Part shown: piece by piece, positions 32,997 to 36,533 of the stretch
Numbering within the stretch: the first letter of the stretch is position 1
Layout of the letters: every line of letters begins with the position of its first letter
Assembly: GCA_016183865.1 (NCBI GenBank)
Contig: JACPDT010000084.1
Location: forward strand, 1-36,533
Reading direction: 5' to 3'
From: Armatimonadota bacterium
Lineage (GTDB): Bacteria > Vulcanimicrobiota > JACPDT01
DNA length: 36,533 bases
Program-made: the position numbers and the translations under genes
The notes under the pieces: generated by a model
Seen by the model: only the letters and a program-made list of their open reading frames with translations
Told to the model about the DNA's origin: nothing
The model's database searches: none

Positions 32997-33966
32997 AGTC
33001 GCAATGGCCGGCGGCTTCTCCAGTCTGCGACGCTTCAACGCCCTGATCAAATCGCGGTATCGCCTGAACCCTTCCGAGTTGCGAAGGATGCGGGGGTCCG
33101 ATATCCCGCGGGATACGCTGGCCTGCGAAATCGCCTATCGCCCGCCGCTTGACTGGGAAGCCTTGAGCAGGTTCCTATCCATTCGTGCCTGCGGCGGCGT
33201 CGAAGCGTTCGAGGGGGTTCGATACCTGCGCACGGTTTCCTGGAAGAACCATCGCGGTTGGATCGCTGTTGAGCCGGCGAGCAAGAAGCCCACGCTGCGG
33301 GTCGAAGTTTCAGCCTCTCTGGCGCCGGCACTGATGCCGGTTCTCGCACGGGTCAAACGCCTGTTCGACCTGGCCGCAGAGCCACAAAAGATCGCCGCGC
33401 ATCTCGGCCCGCTTGCTGCGACAGACCCCGGACTGCGCGTTCCCGGGGCCTTCAGCGGCTTCGAGATCGCGCTGCGCGCGATCCTGGGGCAGCAGGTCAG
33501 CGTGCGAGCCGCCACAACCTTGATGCGACGGCTTGTAAGCATGTTCGGAGAGAAACTAGAGACCCCATGGGCGCTCCTGACGCACCTCCCGCCGGCTGCC
33601 GAGCGATTGGCTCACGCAAGCATGGAAGAACTGACTTCCCTCGGGATCACCACGACACGGAGCCGGTCGCTGCTGGCGTTGGCCCAGGCCGTCGCCGCAG
33701 GGAAGCTCGTTCTCGAGCCCGTCGGCGACGTGGAAAAAACGATGGCGCAATTGCAGGAGTTGCCGGGCATCGGGGAGTGGACGGTCCATTACGTTGCCAT
33801 GCGCGCCCTGAACTGGCCGGACGCGTTTCCTCACGGCGACCTGGGCATCCGCAAGGCGCTCCAACAGGCCCGCCCTAGAGAGATTCTTAGAATGGCCGAA
33901 GCATGGCGCCCTTGGCGCGCCTACGCAGCCATGCATCTTTGGAGATCCTTGGAGGTGATATCATGA
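32980..33966 (+). pseudogene. AlkA DNA-3-methyladenine glycosylase: 3' part of the disrupted Ada-AlkA gene
   Basis: The frame starts with the end of the AraC domain (FSSLRRFNALIKSRYRLNPS) and continues through an intact AlkA domain: N-terminal AlkA_N (YRPPLDWEALSRFLSIRACG), helix-hairpin-helix (LQELPGIGEWTVHYVAMRAL) and catalytic Asp region (DAFPHGDLGIRKAL). The enzyme would excise alkylated purines. Because of the deletion and frameshift near 32978, the glycosylase has no normal start; an internal ATG at 33003 could still yield it. The TGA (33964-33966) overlaps the next gene's ATG (ATGA). The fused parent is a standard alkylation-repair architecture, followed as usual by an ogt-type gene. 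Confidence 0.8.
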
Positions 33967-34610
33967 CCACCTGGTACACCAGCGTTGACAGTCCTTTTCA
34001 GTCACTGCTCCTGACTTCCGATGGAGCGGCTCTGACCGGCCTTTACATGGTTGCACACGAACCTGGCCCGGCGATGGGCGATGACTGGGTCCACGACGAG
34101 GCCGCTCCTTTTGCGGAGGCCAGGCGACAACTTGCGGCCTATTTCGCCGGCGCCTTGAAAGAATTCGACCTGCCGCTCGCCATGAAGGGCGCCAGCTTCC
34201 ATCAACGGGTGTGGGACGAGCTGAAGCGAATTCCTTACGGCAGCATTATCACTTACGCGGAACTGGCGAGGCGAGTCGGGAATCCCAGGGCCTCGCGTGC
34301 GGTGGGACAGGCCAACGGACGCAATCCCATCTCAATCATCGTGCCCTGCCACAGGGTCATCGGAGCAACGGGCCGACTGATCGGATATGGAGGCGGGCTC
34401 CCGCAGAAGCAGGCCCTGCTGAACCTCGAGGCGTCGGTGCTTGCCTCACCATCTGCCGTACAATTCCAAATAATGCGCCGTCGGTATCTGAGGTGCGACC
34501 TGAGGCCCGGCGGCCCCCACAACCCCTCTGTGAGGGCCGCCAGAAAACCTCCTTCCCTCATCAACTACCCGGGCCAGTTACCGTATTCCACATTCCAGAC
34601 ACTGACCTGA
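33963..34610 (+). CDS. ogt: Methylated-DNA--protein-cysteine methyltransferase (Ogt type), C-terminally extended
   Basis: The first about 160 residues are a complete O6-alkylguanine transferase: FHQRVWDELKRIPYGSIITY, AVGQANGRNPISIIVPCHRV (acceptor Cys in PCHRV) and IGYGGGLPQKQALLNLE. The protein removes alkyl groups from O6 of guanine in a suicidal reaction. It is coupled to AlkA by ATGA. Normal family members end soon after ALLNLE; here the frame continues about 50 residues through the hairpin and direct repeat copy B and into the antisense of the RTX-like gene (46-bp overlap). The natural stop seems to have been lost at the insert boundary. The tail may be unstructured. Confidence 0.88.
   Translation: MTTWYTSVDSPFQSLLLTSDGAALTGLYMVAHEPGPAMGDDWVHDEAAPFAEARRQLAAYFAGALKEFDLPLAMKGASFHQRVWDELKRIPYGSIITYAELARRVGNPRASRAVGQANGRNPISIIVPCHRVIGATGRLIGYGGGLPQKQALLNLEASVLASPSAVQFQIMRRRYLRCDLRPGGPHNPSVRAARKPPSLINYPGQLPYSTFQTLT
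34509..34541. terminator. GC-rich hairpin between the ogt-type and RTX-like genes
   Basis: GGCGGCCCCCAC pairs with GTGAGGGCCGCC, 11 of 12 bp, 9-nt loop. It lies 24 bp after the RTX-like gene's stop on the minus strand and inside the ogt reading frame. No T-run follows on either strand. Confidence 0.55.
34523..34596. repeat. 74-bp direct repeat, copy B
   Basis: Identical to 30796-30869. It contains the last codons of the RTX-like gene (minus strand), its stop and the right arm of the downstream hairpin. Confidence 0.9.
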
Positions 34611-35797
34611 TCCCACCAGTTATCCCACGGTGTCCTCGTTTGATTGACCAGGGCTTCATCCTGCCCTGCCCCGCCATCTACCTGTATCTTGTCTCTTCCG
34701 GGTCCGCCCTCTGCACGGATCCGGTCACTTCCTCCACCCCCTTGAATGGCAATATCATCATTTCCATGACGTCCATCCACTGAGATGCTGTTTTCCCAGC
34801 CTCCGTACACGCGGAGCCGGTCGTCTCCCGGGCCGCCGAGGATGTTAAATGTGTCTCTGTAACCTCCCCATGCGTCTATCGTATCACGTCCGCCTTCGAA
34901 ATGTAGCTCTCCATTCAGGTCGTATCTGTTATTTCCCCAGCTTCCCCACGTGCGGACTTGATCATCCCCCTTCCCGCCGCTGAGTCCGATCGTGTTGCTC
35001 CACCCTCCCCATGCGTCCATTTTGTCGTTCCCTCCATCTCCTGACATGCCGATCTTGTTGCGCCATCCACCCATGGAAGTCACAGAATCGTTGCCTTCTC
35101 CTCCCCTCATGCCGACAAGGCTGTCTGTTCCTCCAACACTCCATATGTTGTCGTCACCGACTCCTCCATGCAGGCGGATCATGTTCATCTGACCTCCGTT
35201 GGCAACAATCGTATCATTGCCGGAATCTCCGTTGACGGTTACGTTGTTCAGAAACCCGGCGTTTACGAAAAGACGATCATCTCCATCCCCTCCGTTCACG
35301 ACCACCCTGTCGCCGCCCGAACCGTTCATTACAATCTGGTCATTTCCGCCGTTGCCGTTTACGGTGAGGGAGCCTTCAAGGCTCATCAAACCCTGATACA
35401 AGAGATTTCCGTTTCCGTCCCTGGTTTCCACCCATCTTCCGCTCTCATCGTTCCTTTCGCTGATTCTCAAATCATTGTCCCCATCGCCGAAATCGAGAAT
35501 CTTGTTTCCGTATTGATCGCTCGTCATCCGATACTCTTCGCCTGTATTTGGATTTTTGTAATGCTCCACAGTGTTTCCATTAGCATCTTGCACCACATTA
35601 TATGGGGCAGGGGACGCCGGGTACATCTGTTGCGCCAGGGGGGAAATGTTTACACCATCCTGACCCTTCCCTCTCGTGGATCCCGCCTGTATTGACTCGT
35701 CCTGGCCCACTCTCTCCACCACATTTTTCCCTGCGACTCCCCCTGTATATGGAGCAATCGCTCGCACATCCACAGGTTTTACTTGAGAAATGTCCAT
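34565..35797 (-). CDS. RTX-like calcium-binding beta-roll protein with SPLAQ linker
   Basis: 410 residues. Residues 1-60 are disordered, without a Sec signal, and contain VNISPLAQQM (SPLAQ at 52-56). Residues about 60-125 are beta-rich with D-x-N-G turns (QDANGNTVEHYKNPNTGEEY). From about 125 to 375, roughly a dozen G-G-x-G-[ND]-D-x-[IVL] nonapeptide-type turns recur at 20-26-residue spacing (NGGDGDDRL, SGGKGDDQV, LGGPGDDRL). Between them lie aromatic GGW-x-N-x-I segments, unusual for classic RTX proteins. The tail is Trp-rich (TPWDNWWDQVSVW, then NVEYGNWPG). GAGGAGG lies 7 nt before ATG 35797. It is divergent from a receiver/HD-GYP gene. A calcium-stabilised exported or surface protein is likely. 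Confidence 0.85.
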   Translation of the reverse strand: MDISQVKPVDVRAIAPYTGGVAGKNVVERVGQDESIQAGSTRGKGQDGVNISPLAQQMYPASPAPYNVVQDANGNTVEHYKNPNTGEEYRMTSDQYGNKILDFGDGDNDLRISERNDESGRWVETRDGNGNLLYQGLMSLEGSLTVNGNGGNDQIVMNGSGGDRVVVNGGDGDDRLFVNAGFLNNVTVNGDSGNDTIVANGGQMNMIRLHGGVGDDNIWSVGGTDSLVGMRGGEGNDSVTSMGGWRNKIGMSGDGGNDKMDAWGGWSNTIGLSGGKGDDQVRTWGSWGNNRYDLNGELHFEGGRDTIDAWGGYRDTFNILGGPGDDRLRVYGGWENSISVDGRHGNDDIAIQGGGGSDRIRAEGGPGRDKIQVDGGAGQDEALVNQTRTPWDNWWDQVSVWNVEYGNWPG

Positions 35798-35855
35798 GTC
35801 ATTGCCTCCTCTTCCTTTTGATCTTGAGGAGGTTATCCCCTGATGTTTTCACCCA

Positions 35856-35888
35856 CCTGTGACCTTTCCATGACATTTGGATCACAGG
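35856..35888. promoter_or_regulatory. Inverted repeat in the divergent RTX / regulator intergenic region
   Basis: CCTGTGACC (35856-35864) and GGATCACAGG (35879-35888) form a dyad with one unpaired base. It is centred between the two divergent genes and is a candidate operator for both. No confident promoter boxes were seen. Confidence 0.45.
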
Positions 35889-35945
35889 GGGATTTTTGCC
35901 GCAGAAAGTGAAAGTTTCTTTCAAGTTTCCTACGATGGGTGAGCC

Positions 35946-36533
35946 ATGGCATCCAGTGAAAAAATTCTCATAGTTGAAGATGACTCCCTGATGCGGGAGG
36001 CCCTGAAATTGGCCATTCGCAAGGCAGGGTATGACGTCTCTGTCGCCTCCGACGGATTTGAGGCCATCTCCCTCGCTGAAAAGGAGTCTTTTGATCTGAT
36101 CATTATTGATGTGAGGATGCCGGGGATGGATGGCATCGAGTCCCTTTCGCAGATGAAGGAAAGCCAGCCCGAGGCCCAGAGTATTGTAATCACCGGATAT
36201 GCGGACAGGGATGCGCCGGTAAATGCCATGCGCCTGGGGGCCTGCGATTATTTCTACAAACCCTTTCAAACGGATGAGCTTTTGCGGAGCATCCGCCACC
36301 ACCTGGACAGGTGCCGACAGATCAGGAGCGAGCGGGCCGTATCGAATCGCTTGCGACAATCCTATCTCGAGACACTGAAGCTCATTGCCGCGCTTCTTGA
36401 GGAAAGAAATCCTTATTTTCACGGCCATTCACGAAGGACTGCGGAGTGGGCAGTCAGGGTCGCAAGGAAGCTCAAGCTTGACAAGGAGCGGATCGAGCTT
36501 CTGGAGACGGCGGCCCTACTTCACGATATCGGA
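35946..36533 (+). CDS. Response regulator with HD-GYP domain, second copy, cut by window edge
   Basis: ATG at 35946 opens a frame that runs to the end of the window (196 codons). Receiver domain: KILIVEDDSLMREALKLAI, phospho-acceptor in FDLIIIDVRMPGMDG, SIVITGYADRDAP, YFYKPF. The HD-GYP start follows: HSRRTAEWAVRVARKLKLD and ETAALLHDIG. It is a close paralog of 28417-30060, with long runs of identity in both domains. The C-terminal half, including any TPR or BTAD region, lies outside. GGGTGA about 3-5 nt before the ATG is a weak SD. Divergent orientation to the RTX-like gene suggests it controls that gene. Confidence 0.88.
   Translation, partial: MASSEKILIVEDDSLMREALKLAIRKAGYDVSVASDGFEAISLAEKESFDLIIIDVRMPGMDGIESLSQMKESQPEAQSIVITGYADRDAPVNAMRLGACDYFYKPFQTDELLRSIRHHLDRCRQIRSERAVSNRLRQSYLETLKLIAALLEERNPYFHGHSRRTAEWAVRVARKLKLDKERIELLETAALLHDIG

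Noticed and set aside
30784-34541. The two GC-rich hairpins as transposon inverted ends
   Set aside because: They are direct, not inverted, copies and belong to the duplicated 3' flank of the RTX-like gene.
1-36533. CRISPR array, tRNA, rRNA, complete prophage or complete insertion sequence
   Set aside because: No regularly spaced repeats, no cloverleaf or rRNA-like sequence, and only a single transposase fragment were found on reading.

Overview
The window is 36.5 kb of bacterial chromosome with moderately high GC, dense genes and no tRNA, rRNA or CRISPR array. A zinc-ribbon Ser/Thr kinase start, a kinase/formylglycine-generating-enzyme remnant, HD-GYP regulators joined to a BTAD (SARP-like) module, an 8-TM histidine kinase pair and many GTG/TTG starts suggest a deep-branching, probably uncultivated lineage. 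I cannot name the phylum from sequence alone.

Layout. (1) 1-2233: edge-truncated kinase-like gene, a DUF4143-type AAA ATPase with its own strong promoter, and a decayed kinase-FGE gene. (2) 2289-14451, all on the minus strand: a long sugar operon. In transcription order it holds a solute-binding lipoprotein, a sugar isomerase/epimerase with a damaged 5' end, two MalF/MalG-type permeases, a soluble MCP-like helical protein, a HAD phosphatase, a GH65 phosphorylase/hydrolase, an amylo-1,6-glucosidase-like enzyme, a YkgJ-TPR protein and an exported gluzincin. No ABC ATPase is present, so one must be supplied from elsewhere. (3) 14705-18040: a two-HKD phospholipase-D-like protein, two small secreted proteins and a Pro-rich small protein. 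(4) 18042-20057, minus: ECF sigma factor, membrane anti-sigma candidate and a membrane-anchored protein of unknown function, in one overlapping operon.

(5) 20346-30736, plus: the most unusual part. Three paralogous HEIGH metallopeptidase-like proteins lie here. The second and third are each followed 24 bp later by a paralogous membrane histidine kinase with GAF domain. After the second kinase come a receiver/HD-GYP/helical-repeat protein and a BTAD activator module in a shifted frame. The first peptidase still carries a short relic of the peptidase-kinase junction, but there a sulfite-oxidase-like gene replaces the kinase. All three peptidases lack a Sec signal, share a linker motif S-P-L-[AV]-[QR] and end in a near-identical DDDPWGxW(A)R terminus. 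A calcium-binding beta-roll (RTX-like) protein at 34565-35797 has the same S-P-L-A-Q motif and lies divergent from a second receiver/HD-GYP gene running off the right edge. I read this as a multi-copy, signal-controlled system of exported proteins. The architecture is visible; the function is inference.

(6) 30870-34596: a mosaic insert bounded by 74-bp perfect direct repeats that duplicate the 3' end of the RTX-like gene. It holds a transposase remnant, a second DUF4143-type ATPase, a broken Ada-AlkA gene and an O6-alkylguanine-DNA methyltransferase. Both promoters recognised inside it put the predicted transcription start on the ATG (leaderless).
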